Source: Spirochaetota bacterium
GTDB taxonomy: Bacteria > Spirochaetota > Spirochaetia > DSM-27196 > PWMO01
DNA length: 6,831 nucleotides
Assembly: GCA_009908925.1 (NCBI GenBank)
Contig: JAAAOH010000147.1
Location: 1-6,831 of the forward strand
Direction of reading: 5' to 3'
Part shown: piece by piece, positions 1 through 6,359 of the stretch
Numbering within the stretch: position 1 is the stretch's first letter
How the letters are laid out: every line of letters starts with the position of its first letter
Position numbers and translations under genes: made by a program
The notes under the pieces: model-generated
Told to the model about the DNA's origin: nothing
Databases searched by the model: none
What the model saw: only the letters and a program-made list of their open reading frames with translations

Positions 1-670
1 AACTGATTGCCGACATGTAGTCTTTGCCGTCGCGCTGTACCCTCCCGAGGTAGTAGTGGGCCTCGGCGTCGTCGCGATTTGCCGATACCGCCTTTGAGAG
101 ATACTCGTGAGCAGGCTTCAGCTGCTTGGCCCGGTAGAGGTGAATGCCGAGCCGCTTGTAGGCGGCACCGTAGTTCTCATCGAGCTCGATGGTCTTCTTG
201 AAGTACGCAGCCGCGCGGTCTGAGCGGTTTCGCTGCTCGAAGAGGGTGCCCACGGTATAGTAGTAGTAGGGGTTCTCCGGCTCTCGCTTCAGGAGCAGCA
301 GATATTCCTTGAGCGCTTCTTCGGGTTGATTGAATTTCAGGTATAGCTCTGCTATGTTATTGCGGAAGGGGATCTCCTTGGCGTAGTCGCCGAAGGATCC
401 GATTTGATTGACCGTCTTGAACTCCATCAACGCCAGATCGGGTTTGTCCTCGCCGAGATATGCAAGGCCCAACAGATAATGCGTGTCCGGATCGCGCGGG
501 TCGCGGGCGATGATTTTCTTGGCGGTTTTTGTGGCCTGCCCGTACTTCTTCTGCCGCACCTGCTCGGCGAGACCGGCCACCTGCTGGGGCGCGAGGAGAG
601 ATTTTACGAGAAAAACGGTAATGGCGCCGACAGCCACTCCGAGTATGATAATGAGTACAATTATGCCCAT
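1..670 (-). CDS. membrane-anchored TPR protein, C-terminus cut by window edge
   Basis: The first 223 residues of a leftward gene are present and the frame stays open to base 1. It begins MGIIVLIIILGVAVGAITVF, a hydrophobic segment (residues 2-22) that is either an N-terminal membrane anchor or an uncleaved signal; Lys23 follows, and there is no lipobox cysteine. TPR-like helix pairs follow at about 28-60, 61-92, 99-132, 133-166 and 167-200, and a sixth starts at 201. Residues 99-200 are three clean 34-residue units. No enzymatic motif is visible, so a scaffold or protein-binding role at the membrane is the sensible inference. There is no cysteine. ATG 670 is chosen because an in-frame TGA lies 12 codons upstream (694-696 complement) and no other usual start codon falls between. 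The ribosome site is weak (AAGAA only). The gene diverges from the other two TPR genes and has its own promoter-like site. It could be a paralogue of them. The exact family is not recognised. Confidence 0.85.
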   Translation of the reverse strand, partial: MGIIVLIIILGVAVGAITVFLVKSLLAPQQVAGLAEQVRQKKYGQATKTAKKIIARDPRDPDTHYLLGLAYLGEDKPDLALMEFKTVNQIGSFGDYAKEIPFRNNIAELYLKFNQPEEALKEYLLLLKREPENPYYYYTVGTLFEQRNRSDRAAAYFKKTIELDENYGAAYKRLGIHLYRAKQLKPAHEYLSKAVSANRDDAEAHYYLGRVQRDGKDYMSAIS

Positions 671-685
671 CGATTCTTCAACATT

Positions 686-697
686 GGGATATTTCCC
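686..697. repeat. near-palindrome in the divergent intergenic gap
   Basis: GGGATATTTCCC pairs at ten of twelve positions (GGGA against TCCC, with one central mismatch pair). It sits between the leftward promoter and its start codon and upstream of the rightward gene. That is a possible operator position for both genes, but twelve bases is short and chance is a fair explanation. Confidence 0.2.
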
Positions 698-708
698 GCC
701 TGCGCCTC

Positions 709-737
709 AGATTAAATACTTTCCATGCGGGTGTCAA
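709..737 (-). promoter_or_regulatory. sigma70-type promoter for the leftward TPR gene
   Basis: Read on the minus strand there is a perfect -35 hexamer TTGACA (complement of 732-737). It is followed after 17 bases by TAATCT (709-714), or after 15 bases by the better-matching TTTAAT (711-716, five of six to TATAAT). Transcription would begin near 700, giving a leader of about 30 bases before the ATG at 670. The site lies in the 96-base gap between divergent genes and sits in the most AT-rich part of that gap. Assignment of the -10 is uncertain; the -35 is seen directly. I could not find an equally good promoter for the rightward gene. Confidence 0.55.
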
Positions 738-754
738 ACCTCGCGGTGGGCTGC

Positions 755-760
755 GGGAGG
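755..760 (+). promoter_or_regulatory. Shine-Dalgarno site that sets the GTG start at 767
   Basis: GGGAGG lies six bases before GTG 767. The only in-frame ATG upstream (725) has no such site, would put a charged stretch with a cysteine before the signal peptide, and overlaps the -35 box of the divergent gene. This decides the start in favour of 767. Confidence 0.75.
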
Positions 761-766
761 CGTCTC

Positions 767-1519
767 GTGAGTCGCAAAACCCTGTATCTGATCACCGTAC
801 TGGTTCTCGCCGGCACCGCTTTCGCCGGCGCCCAGAGTCTCTTCGAGCGGGGTGAGGACCTGTTCCTGCGCAATAAGCCGCAGGAGGCGGTCCCGCTGCT
901 CGAACAGGCACTCGAGGCCGAACCGCGGAACGCGACGATCTACATGTATCTCGGTGTAGCCTATGAGCAGCTCGGTCGGCGCGACAAAGCGGTGGAAATC
1001 CTCCGCCAGGGTGTGGAGACCGCCCGTGAAGAGCGCGACCGCATGTTTCTCACCATGGGAAACAACCTGCGCTTCATCGAACAGTACAGTGGTGCCGAGC
1101 GGAGCTACGGCGAGGCCATTTCAGCAAACAGTCTGTACGCGCCGGCCTATCTCGCGCGAGCGAATCTGCGGGTCGAGATGGAGAAGTTCGAACCGGCGGT
1201 GGAGGACTACGAGATCTTTCTCAACCTCAGGCCCCAGTCCGAGCACCGCCCCGAGGTCGAGCGGATGATAGCTCTCCTGCGTGATAAGATCGAGGAGAAA
1301 GCCCTCCAGGCCGCCGAGGAGGCAGAGCGGCGCGAGCGCGAGGAAGAGCTTGCCCGCCGGGAGGCCGAGCGCCGCAGGCAGGAAGAGGAGGAGCGCCAGA
1401 AAGCTCTCCTCGACAGCGTGTTGAACTCGCTCCAGGGCTCGAGCGAGGAAACGCGGAATATGTCCGGCGGATCCGAGGACATCCAGGAGCTCGAAGAAGA
1501 CATCGACATCGTGGAATAG
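767..1519 (+). CDS. exported TPR and coiled-coil protein, 250 aa
   Basis: Read from GTG 767, the protein starts MSRKTLYLITVLVLAGTAFA. This is a classical signal peptide, with likely cleavage after Ala20 (AFA|GAQ) or Ala22; there is no lipobox. Four TPR-like units follow at about 23-55, 56-89, 90-123 and 124-157. A highly charged Glu/Arg/Ala helix at about 165-215 is predicted to form a coiled coil. The C-terminal tail 226-250 is acidic and ends EDIQELEEDIDIVE. There is no cysteine and no catalytic motif. It is probably a periplasmic or envelope-associated adaptor. The order signal peptide, TPR, Glu/Ala/Arg-rich helix resembles my recollection of the treponemal antigen TmpB, but I cannot show homology. 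The next gene starts 33 bases downstream on the same strand and shares the TPR plus coiled-coil composition, so the two are probably co-transcribed and may work together. Confidence 0.88.
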   Translation: MSRKTLYLITVLVLAGTAFAGAQSLFERGEDLFLRNKPQEAVPLLEQALEAEPRNATIYMYLGVAYEQLGRRDKAVEILRQGVETAREERDRMFLTMGNNLRFIEQYSGAERSYGEAISANSLYAPAYLARANLRVEMEKFEPAVEDYEIFLNLRPQSEHRPEVERMIALLRDKIEEKALQAAEEAERREREEELARREAERRRQEEEERQKALLDSVLNSLQGSSEETRNMSGGSEDIQELEEDIDIVE

Positions 1520-1525
1520 CACGTT

Positions 1526-1540
1526 GCAATAGTCCATTGC
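1526..1540 (+). repeat. small inverted repeat abutting the next ribosome site
   Basis: GCAAT and ATTGC form a 5-bp stem around the loop AGTCC, ending directly before the GGAGGGG ribosome site. Two further U-G pairs (1524-1525 with 1541-1542) could draw the first bases of that site into the stem. It is weak and may be chance. Confidence 0.2.
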
Positions 1541-1547
1541 GGAGGGG
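1541..1547 (+). promoter_or_regulatory. strong Shine-Dalgarno site for GTG 1553
   Basis: GGAGGGG ends five bases before GTG 1553. It supports that non-ATG start, which places a hydrophobic anchor right at the N-terminus of the product. Confidence 0.75.
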
Positions 1548-1552
1548 AACGA

Positions 1553-3487
1553 GTGGATAACCGAGTAAAGATAGCCGTCGCAGCCGGGGTGGTCTTCCTG
1601 CTGCTCGCCGGAGGCGCATTCTGGCTTCTGAGGCCGTCAGACGATAGCGGGATGACGGAGGCCGAGCGCCTCCGAGAGAACAAGCTGACGCTCGCCCGTG
1701 ACTACCTCGAGAACGAGGAGTACCAGCGTGCCCTCGACCTCATCGACGAGGTGTTGATAGCCGACGTCGACAACGAGGAGGCCCGTGAGCTCAAAGATCG
1801 TATACTCGCCGAGAAACGAGCGGCTGAAGAGCGGGCTGCAGAGGAGCGTGCGGCGCGGGAGCAACGCGATGAGGACCGTGGCGACACCGACGATGCAACC
1901 GCCCGGCGGGCTGAGGCCGAGGCGCGCCGGGCTGAGGCCGAGGCGGAAATCGCCCGCCAGCTCGAGGAGCGCCGTCGCGCCGAGGAAGAGCGCCGTCGCG
2001 AGGCCGAGGCCGAACGCGAGCAGGCAGAGCAGGAACGGCTCGAGCGCCTCAGTGAGGAGGAGCGTCAGAAAGAGGACCAGATTCGAAAGCTTCTCGAGGA
2101 GGGCAACGAGGCCCTGCAATCGCGCAACTTCGCGCAGGCGCGGCGCAGCTTCGAGGACGTGCTCGAGATCGACCTCCAGGACACTGACGCCTCACGCCGA
2201 TTCGACGCACTTGCCCTCGCACGCACCGCCCGGTCGTTCTATGAAGAATCCCCCGAGGACTCGCAGAGCCGCCAGCAGGCTATCGAGTATGCAAACCGGG
2301 CGATCCGTCTCGATGAGAGCCTGTGGGAGCCCCACTTCACCCTCGGTGAGGTCTATCGCGAGAGTGATCTTCTCGACGATGCCATCGAGGAGTATAAGGC
2401 GGCGGCCCGACTGAATCCGGAGAATCCGGCCATCTTCTACGCCCTCGCCAACGCGCAGTTTCGCGCCGAGCAGTTTCGCGATGCCCGTTCCTCCTACGAG
2501 ACGGTGGTGGACATGGATCCGTACTACCGGAACTCCTACTACAACCTCGGAACCACCAACCTCAAGCTCGGCGACAGCTCGCGCGCGCTCGAGGCCTTCA
2601 GGTTTGCCACCCAGGTAGATGGGGAGAACGCCCTCGCGCATCACCAGATCGGAAACATTCTCCTGAGTCGAGGTGAGCTCGCACAGGCCGCCTCGTCTTT
2701 TCAGACCGCCATCTCCATCGACTCCTCACGGGCGAGTTTCCACTCTCAGCTCGGTACGGCCCGATTTCGCCAGGGGCAGCTCCAGGCGGCGCGGGATGCC
2801 TACCTCGAGGCCGTCAGCCTGGCCCCGGAAACGGCAGTGCACAACTACAATATGGCGGTGGTCGAGCATGCGCTCGGCAACGTCGAGTCGGGGCTCGAGT
2901 ACGCGCAGAAGGCGGTCGGTCTCGACTCCAGTCAGCCCGAGTACCACTACGTGCTCGGGCAGTTACGCTACGCGCGGGGAGATGTGAACGAGGCGGTCAA
3001 CGCCTTCAGCGCTGCAATAGATCGGGACAACGGCTACGTGAAGGCGATGGTCGAGCTCGGGAGGCTGCTCGACGAGCAGGGTATGCCTGACCGCGCGCTG
3101 GATTTCCTCCTCGCAGCACACCGGATCGAGCCGAACTCCCTGGAGGTCAATAACAACCTCGGGAACGTGTATCTCGCGATGGAGCTCTTCGAGGATGCGA
3201 TTTCCCATTACCGCACCGCCATCCGGCAGCAACCAAACGACACGACGATGCGCTACAACCTCTCCCTGGCATACATCGGCGCCGAAGAGTACGCGAATGC
3301 TGAGCAGTCTCTGCGAGAGGTCGTGAAGGTCGACCCCTCCCACTGGCGCGCCTATCACAAGCTCGGAGAGGTGCTCGTTGCCCGCGAGAATGCGTCGGAG
3401 GCCGAGCAGGTGCTCACGCGTCTCCTCGACCGCAACCCTGACTACGCACGTCGCGCAGAGGTTGAACAGTTGCTGCAGAGTCTCTAA
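1553..3487 (+). CDS. large membrane-anchored TPR scaffold protein, 644 aa
   Basis: The N-terminus MDNRVKIAVA is followed by a membrane segment (about 8-26) ending before RPSDDSG, so most of the chain should lie on one side of the inner membrane. Positive charge before the segment favours an outward (periplasmic) C-terminus. A first TPR lies at about 41-74. A Glu/Ala/Arg-rich coiled coil covers about 85-180. A second TPR lies at 176-209 and a less regular helix pair at 222-256. Residues 257-630 are exactly eleven TPRs of 34 residues without gaps, each with the usual small residues and a Pro, Asp or Asn near the end. A short helix (631-644) caps the array. There is no cysteine and no enzymatic motif. 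Eleven TPRs in series would form more than one superhelical turn, a large protein-binding surface, so a scaffold for an envelope complex is the best inference. It sits between a smaller TPR gene and trxB on the same strand. The family is not recognised beyond TPR. Confidence 0.9.
   Translation: MDNRVKIAVAAGVVFLLLAGGAFWLLRPSDDSGMTEAERLRENKLTLARDYLENEEYQRALDLIDEVLIADVDNEEARELKDRILAEKRAAEERAAEERAAREQRDEDRGDTDDATARRAEAEARRAEAEAEIARQLEERRRAEEERRREAEAEREQAEQERLERLSEEERQKEDQIRKLLEEGNEALQSRNFAQARRSFEDVLEIDLQDTDASRRFDALALARTARSFYEESPEDSQSRQQAIEYANRAIRLDESLWEPHFTLGEVYRESDLLDDAIEEYKAAARLNPENPAIFYALANAQFRAEQFRDARSSYETVVDMDPYYRNSYYNLGTTNLKLGDSSRALEAFRFATQVDGENALAHHQIGNILLSRGELAQAASSFQTAISIDSSRASFHSQLGTARFRQGQLQAARDAYLEAVSLAPETAVHNYNMAVVEHALGNVESGLEYAQKAVGLDSSQPEYHYVLGQLRYARGDVNEAVNAFSAAIDRDNGYVKAMVELGRLLDEQGMPDRALDFLLAAHRIEPNSLEVNNNLGNVYLAMELFEDAISHYRTAIRQQPNDTTMRYNLSLAYIGAEEYANAEQSLREVVKVDPSHWRAYHKLGEVLVARENASEAEQVLTRLLDRNPDYARRAEVEQLLQSL
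1907..2000 (+). repeat. 21-base (seven-residue) period repeats inside the coiled coil
   Basis: CGGGCTGAGGCCGAGGCG occurs identically at 1907-1924 and 1928-1945, and GAGCGCCGTCGCG at 1967-1979 and 1988-2000. Both pairs are offset by exactly 21 bases. Twenty-one bases is one coiled-coil heptad, so the region appears to have grown by in-frame heptad duplications. It encodes RRAEAEA-type units at about residues 119-150 of the large TPR protein. The region could vary in length between strains. Confidence 0.65.
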
Positions 3488-3512
3488 ATTTCGCGGGAAC
3501 ACACAACTGGAA

Positions 3513-3517
3513 AAGGA
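3513..3517 (+). promoter_or_regulatory. ribosome site for trxB
   Basis: AAGGA lies ten bases before ATG 3528. The frame remains open upstream to 3378, inside the preceding TPR gene. That extension would add a Cys/Arg-rich stretch foreign to the family, so ATG 3528 is the start. Confidence 0.6.
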
Positions 3518-3527
3518 CACGCAACAC

Positions 3528-4484
3528 ATGGCTGACGTAGAGAAGGTAATCATCATCGGATCAGGACCCGCAGCGCACACCGCCGCGGTGTATACCGCCC
3601 GCGCCGAGCTCGATCCGCTGCTCTTCGAGGGCTTCATGGCGGGTGGGGTTGCAGCCGGCGGGCAGCTCACTACCACCACTGATGTGGAGAACTACCCCGG
3701 TTTCCCCGAGCCCGTTCTCGGGCCGGAGCTTATGGACCGGATGCGGAAACAGTCGGAGACCTACGGCACACGCATCCTCACCGAGACCATCGATAGGGCG
3801 GACCTTTCGGAGTGGCCCTACACCATATACACCGATGGCGGCACCGCCTACCGGACGAAAGCTCTCATCGTTGCCACCGGCGCGATCGCCAGGCGCATGC
3901 ATCTCCCCGGCGAGGAGACCTACTGGCAGCGCGGTATTTCCGCCTGCGCGGTTTGTGACGGCGCGCTGCCGATCTTCCGCAATCAGCCCCTCGTGGTCAT
4001 CGGCGGCGGGGACAGCGCCTGCGAGGAAGCCGGCTTCCTCACCAAGTTCGGGAGCTCCGTAACCATGCTCGTGCGCCGCGACGAGATGAGGGCCTCGAAG
4101 ACCATGCAGCACCGGGCGCTCAACAACGAGAAGATCAACGTGATGTGGAACACCGTTGCCACGGAGGTCGTCGGGGACGGCAACGTGCTCACCGGGGTGA
4201 AGGTGCACAACAAGGAAACCGGCGAGGACAGCACCATCGAGGCGAAGGGGCTTTTCTACGCCATCGGCCACACGCCCAATACCACCTTCCTCGGTGATCA
4301 GCTGAAGATGGACGAGACCGGCTACCTGCACACCGAGCCCAGGTCCACTCGCACATCCCTGCCCGGTGTGTTTGCCTGCGGCGATGTGCAGGACCGGGTA
4401 TACCGGCAGGCGGTGACGGCGGCCGGCACCGGATGCATGGCCGCACTCGACGCCGAGCACTACCTGACCGAGCTCGAGGACTGA
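3528..4484 (+). CDS. trxB: thioredoxin reductase (NADPH), eukaryote-like low-Mr type
   Basis: This 318-residue flavoenzyme passes electrons from NADPH through FAD and an active-site disulfide to thioredoxin in the cytoplasm. The FAD-binding glycine motif is GSGPAA (11-16). The redox site is C140-A-V-C143-D-G. The NADPH domain shows GGGDSACEE (159-167) and the phosphate-binding pair R183-R184 with R188. The closing FAD motif is GVFACGD (280-286). Length is normal for the low-molecular-weight family. Several stretches match the fungal and plant enzymes as I remember them better than the E. coli one: GGQLTTTTDVENYPGFPEP, RMHLPGEETYW, ISACAVCDGALPIFRN and GTGCMAALDAEHYL. The gene follows the large TPR gene by 40 bases with its own ribosome site and is probably the last of that operon. 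No thioredoxin gene is in the window. The function call is firm; only its link to the TPR genes is open. Confidence 0.97.
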   Translation: MADVEKVIIIGSGPAAHTAAVYTARAELDPLLFEGFMAGGVAAGGQLTTTTDVENYPGFPEPVLGPELMDRMRKQSETYGTRILTETIDRADLSEWPYTIYTDGGTAYRTKALIVATGAIARRMHLPGEETYWQRGISACAVCDGALPIFRNQPLVVIGGGDSACEEAGFLTKFGSSVTMLVRRDEMRASKTMQHRALNNEKINVMWNTVATEVVGDGNVLTGVKVHNKETGEDSTIEAKGLFYAIGHTPNTTFLGDQLKMDETGYLHTEPRSTRTSLPGVFACGDVQDRVYRQAVTAAGTGCMAALDAEHYLTELED

Positions 4485-4504
4485 CCGGATCCGCGAGGGC
4501 GTCG

Positions 4505-4524
4505 GCGTTCGCGGGTGCGAACGC
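4505..4524. terminator. GC hairpin between converging trxB and mutL
   Basis: GCGTTCGC and GCGAACGC form a perfect 8-bp stem with the four-base loop GGGT. It lies 20 bases after the trxB stop and 39 bases past the mutL stop in that gene's direction. It sits where a shared bidirectional terminator would be expected, but no run of T follows on either strand. It would therefore have to act with Rho or simply protect the 3' ends. A shorter GGCC/GGCC inverted repeat follows at 4531-4542. The rest of the 79-base gap shows nothing else apart from the short direct repeat at the mutL stop. Confidence 0.4.
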
Positions 4525-4547
4525 GGGGCGGGCCGGCGGGCCGTCTT

Positions 4548-4569
4548 CTGCTACAGCCTGCTGCTACAG
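4548..4569. repeat. 13-base-period direct repeat across the mutL stop codon
   Basis: CTGCTACAG occurs at 4548-4556 and again at 4561-4569. On the minus strand each copy contains CTGTAG, so the last Leu codon and stop of mutL are duplicated just past the end of the gene. A small slippage duplication in the 3' flank is the simplest reading. Confidence 0.5.
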
Positions 4570-6357
4570 TGTACGCCCGATGAGGTGAAACAGCTGCTCC
4601 CGCGAGAGCTCGAGCCACAGCGGTCGGCCGTGGGGGCAGTGCGGCGTCTCGAGGCGGAAGATCTCCTGCATGAGACGCTCCCCGGTTTCGGTATCCACGA
4701 CATCCCCGTCCTTGATGGCCGCCTTGCATGCGAGGTCCGCGTAGAAGTCCCGCTCGAGCTCCGCGGAGACCGACGAAAGCTCGCGCAGCGTCTCGGCCAG
4801 TCCCTCAGCATCGACTCCCTCCACCGCCGGCACCGCGAGTAGCCGCCAGCCGCCGTCCTCGCCTCTCTCAACGACGATACCGGCCGTCGCAAGCTCCTGC
4901 CGGCGCGAATCGAGGAGCTCATCTTCCTCGGCCGAGACGCTCATCTCGATGGGCACGAGCAGGTTCTGCACCTGCGGCTTCGAGCGGAGACGCTCGTAGA
5001 GAAGGCGCTCGTGGCCGGCGTGCTGGTCTACGAGATAGATTCCGCTCTCGCTTTCGCCGACGAGAAAGAGCCGCATTGCCTGGCCGAGGTAGCGCACCGA
5101 GGAAGGTGCCACCTCCGGCACCTGGAAGCGGCGCGTGAGATCGAATGCCTCCCGCGGGCGCTCTGCGGGGAGGCGGTGTCCCGCCGTGTGCGCGAGACCC
5201 GCACTGCCGCGGGCGCCTCCACCGGCTCCCCCACCCGCGTCCGCCTCGCCGGGGGCCGCGGACGCCCCATGCCCGCGGTCACCCACGGGCGGGCGGGCCG
5301 CTTCGGCGGCGGACCACAGCTCGGGGCCCGAGATCGGGGTCTGTCCCTCCCGCGAGCGGCGGCCGAGGCTTGCCTTGAGATACTCTTTCACCGTCCGCGT
5401 GAGTCTCGCGTGGATATCCCTGAGGTTTCGAATGCGAACCTCGCGCTTCGCGGGGTGGATGTTGAAATCCACCTCGTGGGGGTCGACCTCGAGGAATACG
5501 AAGGCGCTCGGAAAGAGGCCGCCGGGGATGTAGTCGGAGAAGGCGTACTCAATTGCCTGGACGAGTCCGTACTCCCACACCCGGCGGCCGTTTACGTAAA
5601 TCTGAAGGCGCTTTCGGTCGCGGCGAACCATGTCGAGGCCCGGTGTAACCACCGAGAAGCTGAAGCTCTCGCCGCTTCCCTCGATGTGGTGGAGCATACG
5701 GCGGTCGCCGAGGTCGGGATAGCCCGCAGCCACCCGCCCGGAGAGATCATCGGCCGGGAGAAAGAGCTTCATCGTCGCATCGGTGAACAGGCGAAACGCC
5801 CGATCGGGGAAGGGCAGGGCCTTCTCGAGAAGCACGGTCTGCGACATGCGCGTCTCCGCGGAGGCGCGCTTGAGAAAGCGTTTGCGGGCGGGGAGAGAGT
5901 AAAACAGATCGGCGACCTCCACCGTCGTACCCCGATTCGCCGGCGCATGACCGAGGGACACGAGGCGTCCGCCGTCGACCACGAGGCGGTTGCCGCTTCC
6001 CGAGTCATCGGGCGCACTTGTGATGCGAAGTCGGGCGACAGTGGCGATGCTCGAGAGCGCCTCCCCGCGGAAGCCGAGGCTCGAGACCTCTTCGAGATCA
6101 TGCTCGGACTCAATCTTCGAGGTGGCGTGCGGGAGGAAACACAGCTCGAGGTCCTCCCGCGCCATGCCGGCTCCATCGTCGACCACGCGGATCGACTTCG
6201 TCCCGCCCTCCTCGAGGTGCACCTCGACGGTTGCAGCGCCGGCGTCTATTGCGTTGTCGACGAGCTCGCGGACCACCGAGTAGGGACGGTCTATGACCTC
6301 ACCCGCGGCGATCTTGCGCGAGACTTGCTCTGAGAGTACGCGAACGTGCGGTGCCAC
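4564..6357 (-). CDS. mutL: DNA mismatch repair protein MutL, endonuclease type
   Basis: This 597-residue protein couples MutS mismatch recognition to strand incision. The N-terminal GHKL ATPase has KIAAGEVIDRP (15-25), the catalytic-Glu motif ELVDNAIDAG (31-40), the lid glycine motif DDGAGM (60-65), HATSKI (77-82), SLGFRGEAL (93-101) and GTTVEVADLFYSLPARKRFL (143-162). The transducer domain shows YVNGR (254-258) and VDFNIHPAKREVRI (296-309). A low-complexity Gly/Ala linker covers about 333-415. The C-terminal domain carries the metal-dependent nuclease motif DQHAGHE with a Glu five residues on (444-450, E455), ACK (543-545) and CPHGRP (574-579), so this should be a nicking MutL of a host without MutH. 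The terminal motif reads IGR where many such proteins have F-x-R. The start is GTG 6357, two bases after the stop of the upstream gene; no clear ribosome site is seen, which suggests translational coupling. The linker is fairly short, but the protein is otherwise intact. Confidence 0.97.
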   Translation of the reverse strand: MAPHVRVLSEQVSRKIAAGEVIDRPYSVVRELVDNAIDAGAATVEVHLEEGGTKSIRVVDDGAGMAREDLELCFLPHATSKIESEHDLEEVSSLGFRGEALSSIATVARLRITSAPDDSGSGNRLVVDGGRLVSLGHAPANRGTTVEVADLFYSLPARKRFLKRASAETRMSQTVLLEKALPFPDRAFRLFTDATMKLFLPADDLSGRVAAGYPDLGDRRMLHHIEGSGESFSFSVVTPGLDMVRRDRKRLQIYVNGRRVWEYGLVQAIEYAFSDYIPGGLFPSAFVFLEVDPHEVDFNIHPAKREVRIRNLRDIHARLTRTVKEYLKASLGRRSREGQTPISGPELWSAAEAARPPVGDRGHGASAAPGEADAGGGAGGGARGSAGLAHTAGHRLPAERPREAFDLTRRFQVPEVAPSSVRYLGQAMRLFLVGESESGIYLVDQHAGHERLLYERLRSKPQVQNLLVPIEMSVSAEEDELLDSRRQELATAGIVVERGEDGGWRLLAVPAVEGVDAEGLAETLRELSSVSAELERDFYADLACKAAIKDGDVVDTETGERLMQEIFRLETPHCPHGRPLWLELSREQLFHLIGRTL

Positions 6358-6359
6358 GC

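Noticed and set aside
725..766. ATG 725 as the start of the small TPR protein
   Set aside because: It would add 14 residues before a clean signal peptide, has no ribosome site and overlaps the divergent -35 box. GTG 767 has GGGAGG at ideal spacing.
404..770. Two overlapping plus-strand open frames of about 100 codons
   Set aside because: They lie opposite the leftward TPR gene and encode no recognisable domain.
1121..1683. Several minus-strand open frames under the two TPR genes
   Set aside because: Leu-rich or Ser/Arg-rich translations arise from antisense reading of Glu/Ala/Arg codons in the coiled-coil region. There is no independent support.
1801..2070. Repetitive Glu/Ala/Arg segment considered as a mobile or satellite repeat
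   Set aside because: The reading frame is unbroken, the spacing is a multiple of three, and the product is a regular coiled coil. It is coding sequence.
2963..3679. Open frame of 238 codons on the minus strand spanning the TPR-trxB junction
   Set aside because: It is antisense to two well-supported genes and shows no domain or signal.
3561..4460. Open frame of 299 codons on the minus strand, opposite trxB
   Set aside because: It is antisense to a fully conserved trxB. The translation is Gly/His/Val-rich with no domain, as expected of a shadow frame.
5165..5340. Very GC-rich, low-complexity stretch in mutL considered as a frameshift or insertion
   Set aside because: The frame is continuous and the stretch matches the flexible linker that separates the ATPase and nuclease domains in all MutL proteins.
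5011..6333. Open frame of 440 codons on the plus strand, opposite mutL
   Set aside because: It lies wholly antisense to an intact mutL with all family motifs. GC-rich genes with GC-biased third positions often leave the opposite strand open. Its translation has no recognisable domain and no good ribosome site.
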